From Pseudonocardia alaniniphila (lineage in GTDB: Bacteria > Actinomycetota > Actinomycetes > Mycobacteriales > Pseudonocardiaceae), in contig NZ_JAKXMK010000007.1 of the NCBI RefSeq assembly GCF_022524485.1, forward strand, positions 248,001-312,000: a stretch of 64,000 nucleotides of DNA. The letters are read 5' to 3'. Positions 28,139 through 37,606 of the stretch are shown here, one piece after another. The notes below the pieces were generated by a model that saw only the letters and a program-made list of their open reading frames with translations, had not been told where the DNA came from and did no database searches. The stretch's first letter is position 1, and each line of letters opens with the position of its first letter. The position numbers and the translations under genes are program-made.

Positions 28139-29637
28139 GCGCCCCTACGCTGGTCGACTTCGACGAGGTCGTGGAGCGCTTCGAGCCGGTGCTCGGGCTC
28201 GAGGTGCACGTCGAGCTCAACACGAACACGAAGATGTTCTGCGGCTGCCCCACCACGTTCGGCGCCGAGCCGAACACGCAGGTCTGCCCCACGTGCCTGG
28301 GCCTGCCGGGGGCGTTGCCGGTGGTGAACCGCGCGGCCGTGGAGTCGGCGATCCGGATCGGCCTGGCGCTGAACTGCGAGATCGCGCCGTGGGGCCGCTT
28401 CGCGCGGAAGAACTACTTCTACCCCGACATGCCGAAGAACTTCCAGACCTCGCAATACGACGAGCCGATCGCCGTCAACGGGTACCTGGACGTGCCGCTC
28501 GACGACGGCACCACAGTCCGCGTCGAGATCGAGCGCGCCCACATGGAGGAGGACACCGGCAAGTCGCTGCACGTCGGAGGCGCCACCGGGCGGATCCACG
28601 GTGCGGAGTACTCGCTGCTGGACTACAACCGTGCAGGCGTGCCGCTGATCGAGATCGTCACGAAGATGATCCCCGGCACCGGCGCGCGGGCGCCGGAGGT
28701 GGCACGGGCATACGTCACGGCGCTGCGCGACCTGCTGCGGGCGCTCGATGTGTCCGACGTGCGGATGGACCAGGGCTCGATGCGCTGCGACGTGAACCTG
28801 TCGCTGTCCCCGCGGGGTTCCGGCGTGCTCGGCACGCGCACCGAGACCAAGAACGTCAACTCGTTGCGGTCGGTGGAGCGTGCCGTCCGGTACGAGATGA
28901 CGCGGCAGGCGGGCGTGCTGCTCGCGGGCGAGCCGATCGTGCAGGAGACCCGCCACTTCGAGGAGGCAGGCGGCACCACCCGGCCCGGCCGCCGCAAGGA
29001 GACCGCCGAGGACTACCGGTACTTCCCGGAGCCCGACCTGGTGCCGATCGCCCCTCCCGCAGAGTGGGTCGAGGAGCTGCGCGGCACGCTGCCGGAGCGG
29101 CCGTGGGAGCGTCGCCGCCGGCTCCAGGCCGAGTGGTCGCTCACCGACGAGGAGCTGCGCGACCTGGTCAACGCCGGGGCGCTCGACCTCATCGAGGCCA
29201 CGGTCGCGGCCGGCGCTCCCGCGGGTGAGGCCCGCTCGTGGTGGGTGGCGTACCTCGCCCAGCAGGCGAACGCGCGTGGCGTCGAGTTGGCGGGGCTGCC
29301 GATCACGCCCGAGCAGGTTGCGCGGGTCATCGAGCTCGTCGCGTCGGGCTCGCTGAACAACAAGCTCGCCCGTCAGGTCGTCGACGGGGTGCTGGCCGGA
29401 GAGGGTTCGCCCGACGACGTCGTCGCCGCGCGTGGGCTCGCCGTCGTCTCAGACGAGGGCGCGCTGGTGGCGGCGGTCGACGAGGCACTGGCCGCGCAAC
29501 CGGACGTCGCGGAGAAGATCCGCGGCGGCAAGGTGCAGGCCGCCGGTGCGATCGTCGGTGCCGTCATGAAGGCCACGAAGGGCCAGGCCGACGCCAAGCG
29601 GGTGCGGGAGCTGATCATCGAGCGCGTCGGGGCGTAG
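28135..29637 (+). CDS. gatB: Aspartyl/glutamyl-tRNA amidotransferase subunit B
   Basis: A 500-residue GatB, the tRNA-binding and kinase/transamidase subunit. N-terminal [21 protein letters not shown], the zinc cysteines (FCGC and CPTCLGLPG), [12 protein letters not shown] and the C-terminal YqeY-like tail are present. ATG 28135 follows GGGAGG and overlaps the micro-ORF stop. With gltX and two cognate tRNAs in this window it completes the indirect Gln-tRNA route; no glutaminyl-tRNA synthetase is present in the window. Confidence 0.97.
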   Translation: MSAPTLVDFDEVVERFEPVLGLEVHVELNTNTKMFCGCPTTFGAEPNTQVCPTCLGLPGALPVVNRAAVESAIRIGLALNCEIAPWGRFARKNYFYPDMPKNFQTSQYDEPIAVNGYLDVPLDDGTTVRVEIERAHMEEDTGKSLHVGGATGRIHGAEYSLLDYNRAGVPLIEIVTKMIPGTGARAPEVARAYVTALRDLLRALDVSDVRMDQGSMRCDVNLSLSPRGSGVLGTRTETKNVNSLRSVERAVRYEMTRQAGVLLAGEPIVQETRHFEEAGGTTRPGRRKETAEDYRYFPEPDLVPIAPPAEWVEELRGTLPERPWERRRRLQAEWSLTDEELRDLVNAGALDLIEATVAAGAPAGEARSWWVAYLAQQANARGVELAGLPITPEQVARVIELVASGSLNNKLARQVVDGVLAGEGSPDDVVAARGLAVVSDEGALVAAVDEALAAQPDVAEKIRGGKVQAAGAIVGAVMKATKGQADAKRVRELIIERVGA

Positions 29638-29754
29638 CGGCGTTCGGCGTGGTGGGCCGGGTCGCTCGGTGCGGCTCGACCCACCTGCCGACGGCTGCGT
29701 AGAGGGTGGCCGGCCGGGCTCACAGCGGCCAACACTCTCGGCCTGACGCCCAGT

Positions 29755-29772
29755 TCGTACGACTCGTACGTT
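29755..29772 (+). promoter_or_regulatory. Phd promoter with paired TCGTACG repeats
   Basis: TCGTACG occurs at 29755-29761 and 29764-29770, each holding the palindrome CGTACG, 9 bases apart. The second overlaps TACGTT (29767-29772), a likely -10 six bases before GTG 29779. Autoregulation by the antitoxin is inferred. Confidence 0.45.
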
Positions 29773-29778
29773 GTAGTG

Positions 29779-30129
29779 GTGACTGCGCCTGAGGAACTGC
29801 CCATCTCCGACGCCCGCGACCACTTCGCCGACGTCCTCGGGCGGGCGACGTACGCAGGGCAGATCACCTACATCACGAAGCGTGGACAGCGCGTCGGTGC
29901 GGTCGTCCCCGTCGAGGTCGCCGAAGCCGCGGAAGCCGCCGAAGACGCACACCTGTGGAGGCTCGCGCGGGAAGCGGCGGAGGAATTGGACGCCGGCGCC
30001 TCGACCCGGCCGCTGCTCGACGTCGCCGACGAGCTGGACATCCTTCCTCCGCCAGCCCTCAGGGGACGCAAGGCCGCCTGGTCGTCGGGGGCGCAACAGC
30101 CGGTCGATCGAGTCGACCACAGCCGATGA
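29779..30129 (+). CDS. Phd/YefM-family antitoxin, orphan
   Basis: A 116-residue protein with the Phd/YefM N-terminal DNA-binding fold: LPISDARDHFADVLGRATYAGQ then ITYITKRGQRVGAVVPVEVAE. The C-terminal half normally masks a toxin; here it ends in an unusual Pro/Arg-rich tail (PPPALRGRKAAWSSGAQQP). No intact toxin gene follows. GTG 29779 rather than 29776 is chosen because TACGTT sits exactly 6 bases upstream, matching the leaderless pattern of this window. It may regulate itself or act in another role. Confidence 0.75.
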   Translation: MTAPEELPISDARDHFADVLGRATYAGQITYITKRGQRVGAVVPVEVAEAAEAAEDAHLWRLAREAAEELDAGASTRPLLDVADELDILPPPALRGRKAAWSSGAQQPVDRVDHSR

Positions 30130-30357
30130 CGCCACGCCGCGCGAGCGTCCCTGAACGAGGACGGCGACCTCCGCCGGTTCGAGGTCGAGTTGACCCCGCG
30201 GCTGAACGTACGCAAGCGCGACAAGCCCATCGCCCGTCGCCTCGTGGTGGCGATGTACAACCTCGCCCTCGACCCGCGGCCATCCGGGGGCGCTGCGGCC
30301 CCGGTGCCGACGAGAACGATCTTCCCGGGCGGGTGGCGCAGCGGTAGGACTTCCGGA
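30130..30357. other. Gap after the antitoxin with a coding-like fragment
   Basis: No complete gene fits. On the plus strand, from about 30138 one frame reads SLNEDGDLRRFEVELTPRL and then ARRLVVAMYNLALDPRP with gene-like composition but no start. It could be the remains of a toxin or another decayed gene; I do not recognise it. Confidence 0.3.
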
Positions 30358-30978
30358 ATGGAGTTCAACCAGATCGTCCGCAGGCGCCGCATGATCCGGA
30401 ACTACGATCCTGAACGGTCCGTGCCGTCTCCGATCCGGGACCGCATCCTGGCCAACGCCCTGCACGCTCCCTCGGGCGGCTTCAGCCAGGGCTGGGCGTT
30501 TCTCGTACTCGAGAGTCCGCAGGACCGGGAGCGGTTCTGGGCGGCCGCGGCCGAGGAGGAGGCCGACGGGAGCTACGACTGGGTCCTTGCCGGCCTGCAG
30601 CGGGCGCCGTTGCTGGTGATCCCTTTCGCGCACAAGGCCGGCTACCTCGAGCGCTACGCCGAGCCGGACAAGGGCTGGACCGACCAGGACGAGGCCCGCT
30701 GGCAAATGCCCTACTGGTACATCGACACGGGCATGGCGTCTCTGCTGATGCTGCAGACCGTGGTGGACGAGGGGCTGGGTGCCTGCTTCTTCGGGCTCCC
30801 GCCGTCGCGGGTGCCGGCCGTCCGGGCCGAGTTCGGGGTGCCGGACGCGTACGAGCCGATCGGTGTGCTCTCCATCGGCTACCCGGCCCCCGACACACCT
30901 TCCCCCTCCTTGAAGCGGGGACGGCGGGGCGTTGCCGAGGTCGTCCACCACGGGCAGTGGGGGCAGCACCAGCCCTGA
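30358..30978 (+). CDS. Nitroreductase-family FMN oxidoreductase
   Basis: A 206-residue nitroreductase-fold protein (MEFNQIVRRRRMIRNYDPERSVPSP start, HAPSGGFSQGW FMN motif, and GACFFGLPPSRVPAVRAEFGVP toward the C-terminus). It would use FMN and NAD(P)H to reduce nitro compounds, quinones or an F420-like partner; the substrate is unknown. ATG 30358 is the family start; in-frame sequence to 30190 has no family match. The C-terminal 25 residues are a basic tail. Confidence 0.85.
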   Translation: MEFNQIVRRRRMIRNYDPERSVPSPIRDRILANALHAPSGGFSQGWAFLVLESPQDRERFWAAAAEEEADGSYDWVLAGLQRAPLLVIPFAHKAGYLERYAEPDKGWTDQDEARWQMPYWYIDTGMASLLMLQTVVDEGLGACFFGLPPSRVPAVRAEFGVPDAYEPIGVLSIGYPAPDTPSPSLKRGRRGVAEVVHHGQWGQHQP

Positions 30979-31042
30979 CCGCCCTGATCATCGACGTCCG
31001 GCGCCGGCTCCCTCGTCGATATGAATGCGGGAATTCGCATAT

Positions 31043-31059
31043 CCGGATTCCTGATCCGG
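31043..31059. repeat. Inverted repeat CCGGAT-TCCTG-ATCCGG
   Basis: A perfect 6-base palindrome with a 5-base spacer, 114 bases upstream of the phytase-like gene. It could be an operator or a transcript end; no adjacent regulator is known. Confidence 0.35.
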
Positions 31060-31172
31060 GCGGATGTGATTCCTTCCACGTGACTCGACCGGCTTGCCCG
31101 CCGCGCACGTCTGCCTTGGTGTGCGTGCGCATCACCTGCGCATCACGGGGGCGACCAGTGCCGGGGGGAACG

Positions 31173-32324
31173 ATGGAGCAACAGCGCCAGATCGCGTGGC
31201 AGCGAGCCAGATGCGGCTACGGGGCGGTCCGACTGCTCGGTGAACGGACCCTGCCCCACAGACTCCAGTTCCGCGGCACGACGGTCGGCGGGTTCTCCGG
31301 TGTCGAGTACGACCCTCACACCGGCTGCTACCTGCTCCTCAGCGACGACCGCTCCGCCGTCGACCCCGCCCGCTTCTACACGGCCGAGATCGAACTGGAC
31401 GCCGGCGGGCTTCACGACGTCATGCTGACCGGGGTCACCTTCTTCCGTCGGCCCGACGGAAAGGCATATCCGTCACTCGACGAATGGGCCACGGAGCAGT
31501 TCGACTTCGGACCGGGCGAACGCAATGTGTTCGGCACCGTGGACCCCGAGGAGATCCGTGTGGATCCGCGCACCGGCCGCATGTTGTGGAGCCACGAGGG
31601 AATCCTCGCCGAGTCGAGCGCGGGGCAGCGCATCGTCGTCGATCCCGCGCTGCGGATCTCGACGCGCGACGGCCGTTTCCTCCGCGACCTGCCGATTCCG
31701 CGTAACGAGCTGTACTCGGAGGGGCTCGGGCCGAGGCAGGACCACGCCATCGAGAGCGTCACGTTCGCCCGCAACGGCGACCTCGTCGTCTCCGTGCTGG
31801 AGGACCCGCTCGTGACGGACGGGCCCGAGCCGACGGCTGGTGCGGGCGGCGTCACGAGGATCACGGTGCAGTCGGTGGAGGGGGCGGTCCTCGCGCAGTA
31901 CGCCTACGAGCTCGACGCCCTTCCCGAGGGGCCGGCGGAGGGAAACTCCGGCGTGGCGTCGATCCTCGCCTGCGAACCGGCGACGTCCACCCGGTTCCTC
32001 CTCCTGGAGCGAGCCTTCGTGACCGGCTTCGGCAACCGGATCCGCGTCTATGTGGCCGACATCTCGCGTGCCACCGACGTGCGCGCTCTGCCGTCGCTGG
32101 TCGGGGCCTCGATCCAGCCGGCGCGCAAGACGCTGCTCGTCGATCTCGCCGACGTCGGGCTGGAGCGGATCGAGAACATCGAAGGCATGACGTGGGGGCC
32201 GGACGTGTGCACCGGTGAGCGAACCCTGGTCCTGGTCAGCGACGACAACTTCGCAGCGACTCAGCGCACGCAGGTCGTCGCGCTCGCCATGGCCCGTACG
32301 GGGGGACGCATCCGGCCGGTCTGA
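31173..32324 (+). CDS. Esterase-like phytase-domain protein
   Basis: A 383-residue beta-propeller protein of the phytase-like (esterase-like activity of phytase) family. Diagnostic runs are GGFSGVEYDPHTGCYLLLSDD, DPEEIRVDPRTGRMLWSHEG, ENIEGMTWGPD and LVLVSDDNF. Acidic residues in these loops usually bind calcium. Relatives are mostly secreted, but ATG 31173 (after GGGGGGAACG) gives no signal peptide; a longer frame from 30957 overlaps the nitroreductase stop and reads as noncoding. It converges on the LppZ-like gene. Confidence 0.8.
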   Translation: MEQQRQIAWQRARCGYGAVRLLGERTLPHRLQFRGTTVGGFSGVEYDPHTGCYLLLSDDRSAVDPARFYTAEIELDAGGLHDVMLTGVTFFRRPDGKAYPSLDEWATEQFDFGPGERNVFGTVDPEEIRVDPRTGRMLWSHEGILAESSAGQRIVVDPALRISTRDGRFLRDLPIPRNELYSEGLGPRQDHAIESVTFARNGDLVVSVLEDPLVTDGPEPTAGAGGVTRITVQSVEGAVLAQYAYELDALPEGPAEGNSGVASILACEPATSTRFLLLERAFVTGFGNRIRVYVADISRATDVRALPSLVGASIQPARKTLLVDLADVGLERIENIEGMTWGPDVCTGERTLVLVSDDNFAATQRTQVVALAMARTGGRIRPV

Positions 32325-32335
32325 CGCCGTCGACC

Positions 32336-33487
32336 TCAGGTGCGGCTCTCCCCGCCTCCCGCCGGCGGCTGGATCCGGATCACCCTGTCGTCGCTGGGCA
32401 CGGGCTTGCCGCCCGCCTTGTTGACGGTGCCCAGCCAGAGCAGCCCGTCCGAGGCGAAGGCTGCCGCCGACAGCCGGCCGTAGGTGTTGGTGAGCATCTT
32501 CTCCGGCGTCCCCGTGAACATGGCGTTGTCGCCCGGGTGCAGCACGAAGAGCGACGCGGCTCCGGTGAGCGCGATGGCGACCAGCCCCGGCTGGGCCACG
32601 CAGCCGGCCACACCGGGCCGGTCGGGCCAGGTCCAGGCGGGCGCGGGGAGCGGCCCGGGCACGACGAGGTGCAGGACGTCCTGCGTGCCGGTGCGGTCGG
32701 TCACCCACACCATCGTCGTCACCGGGTCGATGCAGATCCCGCCCGGCGCCCGCAGCCCCGAACTGAGCACCAGCGAGGCGGGGTCCGGGTTGCCGGGGGC
32801 GGGACGGCCCAGCGTGTCGATGCGCAGCAGCTTGCCCGCGAGCGAACCGGGCGCCGCCGGGTCGCCGCCTGCGTCACCCGTGGCCACCAGCAGCGACCCG
32901 TCGACGTCCACGCCGAGGGCTCCACTGTTGTCCCGGGGGCCGCGGGGGATGCCGGTGAGCACGGGTTTCGGGGCCTCGCCAGGAGCGATCCGCACCACAC
33001 GGTTGTCCTCGCGGGTCGTGGCGTAGGCGTAGACGAGCTGGTCCTCGGCGTAGGACGGGGAGAGCACGAGCCCGGTGAGGCCGCCGCCACCGCTCGGGTC
33101 CACCGGCACGGTGGTGACCAGAACCGGGTCCGCCCCGCGCTGCACTCGCAGCACCCGACCGGTCGCGCGCTCGGCCACGAGTGCCGAATGGCCGTCGGGA
33201 AGGACCGCGATCGCGCCCACCGGCTCCAGGCAGGTCGCCACGACCTGCGGGTCGGGGTCGACGCACCCTGTGGGCTGCTGGGGCGCGCCGGGCTGCCCGG
33301 CGTCTCCTCCGGGGGGCGCGGACTGCGGCGGGGTGGGTTCCGGAATGACGGGCGGGCCTCCGAGCTCTCCCGCGCCCTCCACCTGCTCCCGCCATTCCCG
33401 CGGGCCCTGGTCGGGGAACGTCGCGCAGCCGGCCAGCAGCAGGCCGAGCAACGCCGTGGCCGCCGCGCGCCGAACCCGTCCTCCCAC
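32336..33487 (-). CDS. lppZ: LppZ-like lipoprotein, PQQ-dependent sugar dehydrogenase fold
   Basis: A 383-residue lipoprotein with lipobox LLLAGC and Cys21, a Pro-rich linker (about residues 40-70), and a six-bladed propeller of the glucose/sorbosone dehydrogenase family. Landmarks are GAIAVLPDGHSALVAERATGRVLRV, GGGGLTGLVLSPSYAED and LRAPGGICIDPVTT. The usual PQQ and catalytic His residues are hard to see, so enzymatic activity is uncertain. Rv3006 lppZ occupies the equivalent place in M. tuberculosis, which supports the name. It is divergent from the 2-hydroxyacid dehydrogenase. Confidence 0.82.
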   Translation of the reverse strand: MGGRVRRAAATALLGLLLAGCATFPDQGPREWREQVEGAGELGGPPVIPEPTPPQSAPPGGDAGQPGAPQQPTGCVDPDPQVVATCLEPVGAIAVLPDGHSALVAERATGRVLRVQRGADPVLVTTVPVDPSGGGGLTGLVLSPSYAEDQLVYAYATTREDNRVVRIAPGEAPKPVLTGIPRGPRDNSGALGVDVDGSLLVATGDAGGDPAAPGSLAGKLLRIDTLGRPAPGNPDPASLVLSSGLRAPGGICIDPVTTMVWVTDRTGTQDVLHLVVPGPLPAPAWTWPDRPGVAGCVAQPGLVAIALTGAASLFVLHPGDNAMFTGTPEKMLTNTYGRLSAAAFASDGLLWLGTVNKAGGKPVPSDDRVIRIQPPAGGGESRT

Positions 33488-33575
33488 GGACCCAGGCTAT
33501 GCGGCACGGAGTGAGCGGCCGGTGAACGGTTCGTGCTGGACCCCCACACCCGCAGGCCGTCCCGAGCCACGTCAT

Positions 33576-33581
33576 TAGGGT
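33576..33581 (+). promoter_or_regulatory. Putative -10 of the 2-hydroxyacid dehydrogenase
   Basis: TAGGGT stands 6 bases before ATG 33588 with no Shine-Dalgarno sequence. Confidence 0.4.
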
Positions 33582-33587
33582 CGGGGC

Positions 33588-34502
33588 ATGGGCGACATCG
33601 TTGTTCTGGTTCCACATGAGGAGGGGATGACCGCTCTCGCCGCCGTCCCCGGCATCACTCCGTTGAGATACGACGTCGGCAGCGAGCTCCCGGAGGCGGC
33701 GGAGACCGCACAGGTGCTCGTGCCGGCCCTCGCGAACAGCGACGGGCTGGCCATGGCGAGGTCGTTGCCGAAGCTGCAGTTGGTGCAGCTCCTGTCGGCG
33801 GGTGCGGAGAACTGGGTCGGTCAGCTGCCCGACGGTGTCGCACTCTCCGACTGCCGGGGCGCCCACGGTGGCGCCACGGCGGAGTGGGTCGTCGGCGCCC
33901 TCCTGGCGGTCTATCGCGAGTTCCCGCGGTTCGTCCGGGCGCAGGACGAGGGGAACTGGGACCAGCACGTCACCGAGGAACTGGCCGGGAAGCGGGTGCT
34001 CATCCTCGGCGCGGGCGACCTCGCCGAGAACACGGTGCACCGCCTCGCGCCCTTCGACGTCGAGACCACACTGGTCGGGCGCCGGGCCCGTCCGGGCGTG
34101 CACGGCATCGACGAGGTGCTCGACCTGCTGCCCCGACACGACGCCTGCGTGGTGGTCGTTCCCCTCACCGACGAGACTCGCGGGCTCGTCGGCGCCGAGT
34201 TCCTGGCCGCGATGCCGGACGGCGCGCTGCTGGTCAACGCCGCGCGCGGGTCGGTGGTCGACACCGACGCACTCACTGCGGAGCTCACGAGCGGCCGGCT
34301 GCGTGCCGCGCTCGACGTCACCGAGCCCGAGCCCCTGCCCGCCGACCACCCGTTGTGGCGCGCGCCCGGGCTGCTCGTCACGCCGCACGTTGGCGGCAGC
34401 GTGCCGAGCATGAGGCGACACGCCTACGAGGTGGTCGCCGAGCAGCTCGGTGCCTACGTGCGCGGGGAGCAGCCGCCGAACCTGGTGGAGAACGGGTACT
34501 GA
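33588..34502 (+). CDS. D-isomer-specific 2-hydroxyacid dehydrogenase family protein
   Basis: A 304-residue NAD(P)-dependent dehydrogenase. The Rossmann motif is GAGDLAENT at 141-149, where the usual third Gly of GXGXXG is Ala. The catalytic set is present: Arg in NAARGSVVD, Glu in DVTEPEPLP and His in TPHVGGS. It probably interconverts a 2-keto acid and a D-hydroxy acid; substrate unknown. It is not the serine-pathway enzyme, which is encoded separately by serA in this window. Confidence 0.85.
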   Translation: MGDIVVLVPHEEGMTALAAVPGITPLRYDVGSELPEAAETAQVLVPALANSDGLAMARSLPKLQLVQLLSAGAENWVGQLPDGVALSDCRGAHGGATAEWVVGALLAVYREFPRFVRAQDEGNWDQHVTEELAGKRVLILGAGDLAENTVHRLAPFDVETTLVGRRARPGVHGIDEVLDLLPRHDACVVVVPLTDETRGLVGAEFLAAMPDGALLVNAARGSVVDTDALTAELTSGRLRAALDVTEPEPLPADHPLWRAPGLLVTPHVGGSVPSMRRHAYEVVAEQLGAYVRGEQPPNLVENGY

Positions 34503-34551
34503 TCCGGGTGAGTGACGAGCCGAGTCGAGTGCGTAACCGGCCCGGCGCGTC

Positions 34552-34557
34552 TACCCT
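34552..34557 (+). promoter_or_regulatory. Putative -10 of the DoxX gene
   Basis: TACCCT is 6 bases before ATG 34564; no ribosome-binding site lies between. Confidence 0.4.
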
Positions 34558-34563
34558 CCCGGC

Positions 34564-35160
34564 ATGACCGACCGGCCGACGTCGATGCTCCCGGGTCCTG
34601 GCAGTTCCTTCGGCGAGCCGGAGGCGGGCACGACGCGTCCGAACCGCAGGCCGTTGGTATGGAACGGCGCCACGGACGTCGGGCTGCTGATCCTTCGGTT
34701 CGCGGTGGGCGGCACGTTCTTCGCCCACGGCATGCAGAAGGTGTTCGGGCTGTGGGACGGGCCTGGGCCTGCCGAGTTCGGCCGCATGCTCGAGCGGTAC
34801 GGCTACCAGCGGGCCCCCGCGCTGTCGTGGGCCACCGGGATCGCGGAGCTGGTGGCCGGGGCGTTCGTCGTGCTGGGGGTGCTCACGCCGCTCGCGGCTG
34901 CCGCGCTGGTCGCCATCAAGATCAACGCGGTGCTGATCAAGATGACGAGCGGGTTCTTCATCACGGCCGCGGGGGCCAACGCCGTAGAGCTGGACGTCGT
35001 GCTCGGGCTCGCGGCCGCCGCGCTCGTGCTCACCGGGGCCGGGAGGATCGCGATCGAGAACGGCAGCGCCTGGCACCGGCGGCCGGCCTCGTGGGGCGTG
35101 CTGGCGCTGGTGATCGGCGTGGCCGTGGGTGTGCTGGTGTACGTGTTCCTGCGCGTCTGA
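34564..35160 (+). CDS. DoxX-family membrane protein (Rv3005c-like)
   Basis: A 198-residue DoxX protein with four transmembrane helices. The family core is LLILRFAVGGTFFAHGMQKVFGLWDG, then ATGIAELVAGAFVVLGVLTPLAAAAL and an Ile/Ala-rich C-terminal pair. In M. tuberculosis the homologue Rv3005c (SseC-linked DoxX) takes part in a membrane oxidoreductase complex against thiol stress. The N-terminal 35 residues are a polar cytoplasmic extension. It converges on ilvD across a hairpin. Confidence 0.85.
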   Translation: MTDRPTSMLPGPGSSFGEPEAGTTRPNRRPLVWNGATDVGLLILRFAVGGTFFAHGMQKVFGLWDGPGPAEFGRMLERYGYQRAPALSWATGIAELVAGAFVVLGVLTPLAAAALVAIKINAVLIKMTSGFFITAAGANAVELDVVLGLAAAALVLTGAGRIAIENGSAWHRRPASWGVLALVIGVAVGVLVYVFLRV

Positions 35161-35167
35161 CGGGAAG

Positions 35168-35200
35168 CCGGCCCGGACGCCACGGCGGCGTCCGAGCCGG
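35168..35200. terminator. Bidirectional terminator hairpin, DoxX/ilvD
   Basis: Arms 35168-35181 and 35187-35200 pair over 14 positions with one mismatch around loop ACGGC, between the convergent DoxX and ilvD stops. Confidence 0.6.
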
Positions 35201-35209
35201 CCGGAGACG

Positions 35210-37051
35210 TCAGGGCACCCGGCGAACGGCGCCCGTGTGCGCGCTCGTGGCGAGCGCCGCGTAGGCGCGCAGTGCCTTCGAGACCGTGCGCTCGCGGTCC
35301 TTCGGCTGCCAGGGCTGCTCGGAAGCGTCCATCTTGGACCGGCGTTCGGCCAGCACCTCGTCGCTGACCTGCACCTCGAGCGTGCGGCTCCGGACGTCGA
35401 TGAGCACCGTGTCGCCGTCCTCGATCAGGCCGATCACACCGCCTGCAGCGGCCTCGGGGGAGATGTGCCCCACCGAGATGCCGCTCGACCCACCCGAGAA
35501 GCGGCCGTCGGTGATCAGGGCGCACTTCGCGCCGAGCCCCGCCCCCTTGAGGAACGCGGTGGGGTGCAGCATCTCCTGCATTCCCGGCCCGCCCGCCGGA
35601 CCCTCGTAACGCACCACCAGCACGTCACCGGGCTGGATCTGCTTGGTGAGGATGACCGACACGGCCTCCTCCTGGCTCTCCACCACGCGGGCGGGCCCGG
35701 AGAAGCGCCAGATGTCCTCGGGAATGCCGGCGGTCTTGATCACCGCACCGTCCGGGGCGATGTTGCCGCGCAGCACGGCGAGCCCACCGTCGGCGGTGTA
35801 GGCGTGCTCCGCGTCGCGGATGCAGCCGTCGGCCGCGTCCGTGTCGAGCGACGACCAGCGGTTCTCCGTGGAGAACGCCTCCGTCGTGCGCACCCCGCCC
35901 GGTGCCGCGTGGTACAGCTCAACGGCCTTCTCCGACGGCGCCTGCGCCCGGACGTCCCACTCGGACAGCCACTGCCGCAGCGACGGCGAGTGGACCGTGT
36001 GGACGTCCTCGTTGAGCAGCCCGGCCCGCCAGAGCTCGCCGAGGATGGCGGGGATTCCACCGGCCCGGTGCACGTCCTCCATGTGGTAGCTGGAGTTCGG
36101 CGACACCTTCGCCAGGCAGGGAACCCGGCGCGACAAGGCGTCGATCGCCGCCAGGTCGAAGTCGATCTCGCCCTCCTGCGCGGCGGCGAGGATGTGCAGC
36201 ACGGTGTTGGTGGAGCCACCCATCGCGACGTCGAGCGCCATCGCGTTCTCGAACGCCTTCCGGTTCGCGATCGACCGGGGCAGCACGGAGGCGTCGTCGT
36301 CGCCGTACCAGCGCTTCGCGAGCGCCATCACCGTGCGGCCTGCCTCGAGGAACAGCTCGCGCCGCGCGGCGTGCGTGGCCAGCGTGGAGCCGTTGCCGGG
36401 CAGCGCGAGGCCGAGGGCCTCGGTGAGGCAGTTCATCGAGTTGGCGGTGAACATCCCGGAGCACGAACCGCAGGTCGGGCAGGCCGAGCGCTCCACGAGC
36501 CCCAGGCCCTCGTCGTCGACCTGCGAGGAGGCCGAGGCGGAGATCGCGGTGATCAGGTCGGTGGGCGCGTGCGCCACCCCGTCGACGACGACAGCCTTGC
36601 CGGCCTCCATCGGCCCGCCCGAGACGAACACGGTGGGGATGTTGAGGCGCATCGCGGCGTTGAGCATGCCGGGCGTGATCTTGTCGCAGTTGGAGATGCA
36701 GACCAGCGCGTCGGCGGCGTGCCCGTTGACCATGTACTCGACGGCGTCGGCGATCACCTCACGGCTGGGCAGCGAGTAGAGCATCCCGCCGTGGCCCATC
36801 GCGATGCCGTCGTCCACGGCGATGGTGTGGAACTCCCGCGCCACGCCGCCCGCTTCCCGGATCGCGCCCGCCACGAGCTCGCCGAGCTCCTTGAGGTGCA
36901 CGTGACCGGGCACGAACTGGGTGTAGGAGTTGGCGATGGCGACGATCGGCTTGTCGAAGTCGTCGTCGGTCATGCCGGTGGCGCGCCAGAGCGAACGCGC
37001 TCCGGCGGCATTACGGCCTTGGGTGGTGACGCGGGAACGCAGAGCCGGCAT
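35210..37051 (-). CDS. ilvD: Dihydroxy-acid dehydratase
   Basis: A 613-residue Fe-S dehydratase converting 2,3-dihydroxy-isovalerate and -methylvalerate to the keto acids of Val/Leu and Ile. Cluster cysteines are in [12 protein letters not shown] and [15 protein letters not shown]; the active-site lysine region and C-terminal [16 protein letters not shown] are also present. ATG 37051 follows GGAGAGTGAGCC, and it begins 4 bases past the Cfp6 stop. In M. tuberculosis ilvD lies elsewhere, so here it has joined the ilvBNC neighbourhood. Confidence 0.97.
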   Translation of the reverse strand: MPALRSRVTTQGRNAAGARSLWRATGMTDDDFDKPIVAIANSYTQFVPGHVHLKELGELVAGAIREAGGVAREFHTIAVDDGIAMGHGGMLYSLPSREVIADAVEYMVNGHAADALVCISNCDKITPGMLNAAMRLNIPTVFVSGGPMEAGKAVVVDGVAHAPTDLITAISASASSQVDDEGLGLVERSACPTCGSCSGMFTANSMNCLTEALGLALPGNGSTLATHAARRELFLEAGRTVMALAKRWYGDDDASVLPRSIANRKAFENAMALDVAMGGSTNTVLHILAAAQEGEIDFDLAAIDALSRRVPCLAKVSPNSSYHMEDVHRAGGIPAILGELWRAGLLNEDVHTVHSPSLRQWLSEWDVRAQAPSEKAVELYHAAPGGVRTTEAFSTENRWSSLDTDAADGCIRDAEHAYTADGGLAVLRGNIAPDGAVIKTAGIPEDIWRFSGPARVVESQEEAVSVILTKQIQPGDVLVVRYEGPAGGPGMQEMLHPTAFLKGAGLGAKCALITDGRFSGGSSGISVGHISPEAAAGGVIGLIEDGDTVLIDVRSRTLEVQVSDEVLAERRSKMDASEQPWQPKDRERTVSKALRAYAALATSAHTGAVRRVP

Positions 37052-37055
37052 CGGC

Positions 37056-37469
37056 TCACTCTCCAGCCGGGTCGGGCAGCCTGCCGCCACTGACGGCGGC
37101 GAGCTGAGGCAGGTCGCGGACTCCGACGGCGGGGAGCGAGAGCTCGGCGCCGTCGGTCAGCACCGCGCTGACCCCGGCACGACCGCGAATTCGAGAACGT
37201 TGGCCGAGGCGCAGCGAGCTGATTTCCGGCCACGTTACGCGCCTTCCGCCGACTATCCGGCGGATGGTCACTGCGTCCTGATCGGCCACGGTGCGCACCC
37301 GCAGCGTCCAGACGATGATGCCGATCGGTATGAGGTAGAGCAGCCACAGGTACGGGCCCCCCAGCGCCACGGGTGTGGCGCAGAAGGCGAACGCGAGCGC
37401 CACCAGGATCGTCAGCGGCGAGGTGCGGAAGACGGCGCGGGGGACGGGATCGGGGCCGGTGGTGCTCAC
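37056..37469 (-). CDS. Cfp6-like PH-domain membrane protein (Rv3004-like)
   Basis: A 137-residue protein with two transmembrane helices ([19 protein letters not shown] and [17 protein letters not shown]) followed by a bacterial PH-like domain ([44 protein letters not shown]). Relatives are annotated as low-molecular-weight antigen Cfp6. It precedes ilvD on the same strand with a 4-base gap, hence an operon. Function unknown. Confidence 0.78.
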   Translation of the reverse strand: MSTTGPDPVPRAVFRTSPLTILVALAFAFCATPVALGGPYLWLLYLIPIGIIVWTLRVRTVADQDAVTIRRIVGGRRVTWPEISSLRLGQRSRIRGRAGVSAVLTDGAELSLPAVGVRDLPQLAAVSGGRLPDPAGE

Positions 37470-37606
37470 CAGGCCATGGTCTCACCCATCGGGGATCGCC
37501 ACCTGCGGACCGGGCGGTTGCGGGGACGTCGGGGTGCAGGCGTTGATCGGGCTTGTGCAGACTTCGATCCCACGGTTCGGCGTCCCACGGTTCGACAGGA
37601 GGCCCG

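Noticed and set aside
31043..31059. Riboswitch or RNA gene upstream of the phytase-like gene
   Set aside because: Only a short palindrome is visible; no riboswitch core or conserved RNA elements were recognised.
30957..31172. N-terminal extension of the phytase-like protein
   Set aside because: It overlaps the nitroreductase end and lacks coding character; GGGGGGAACG fits the start at 31173.
35129..37093. 654-codon plus-strand frame opposite ilvD
   Set aside because: It is the antisense shadow of a strongly matched IlvD gene and has Arg/His-rich low-information composition.
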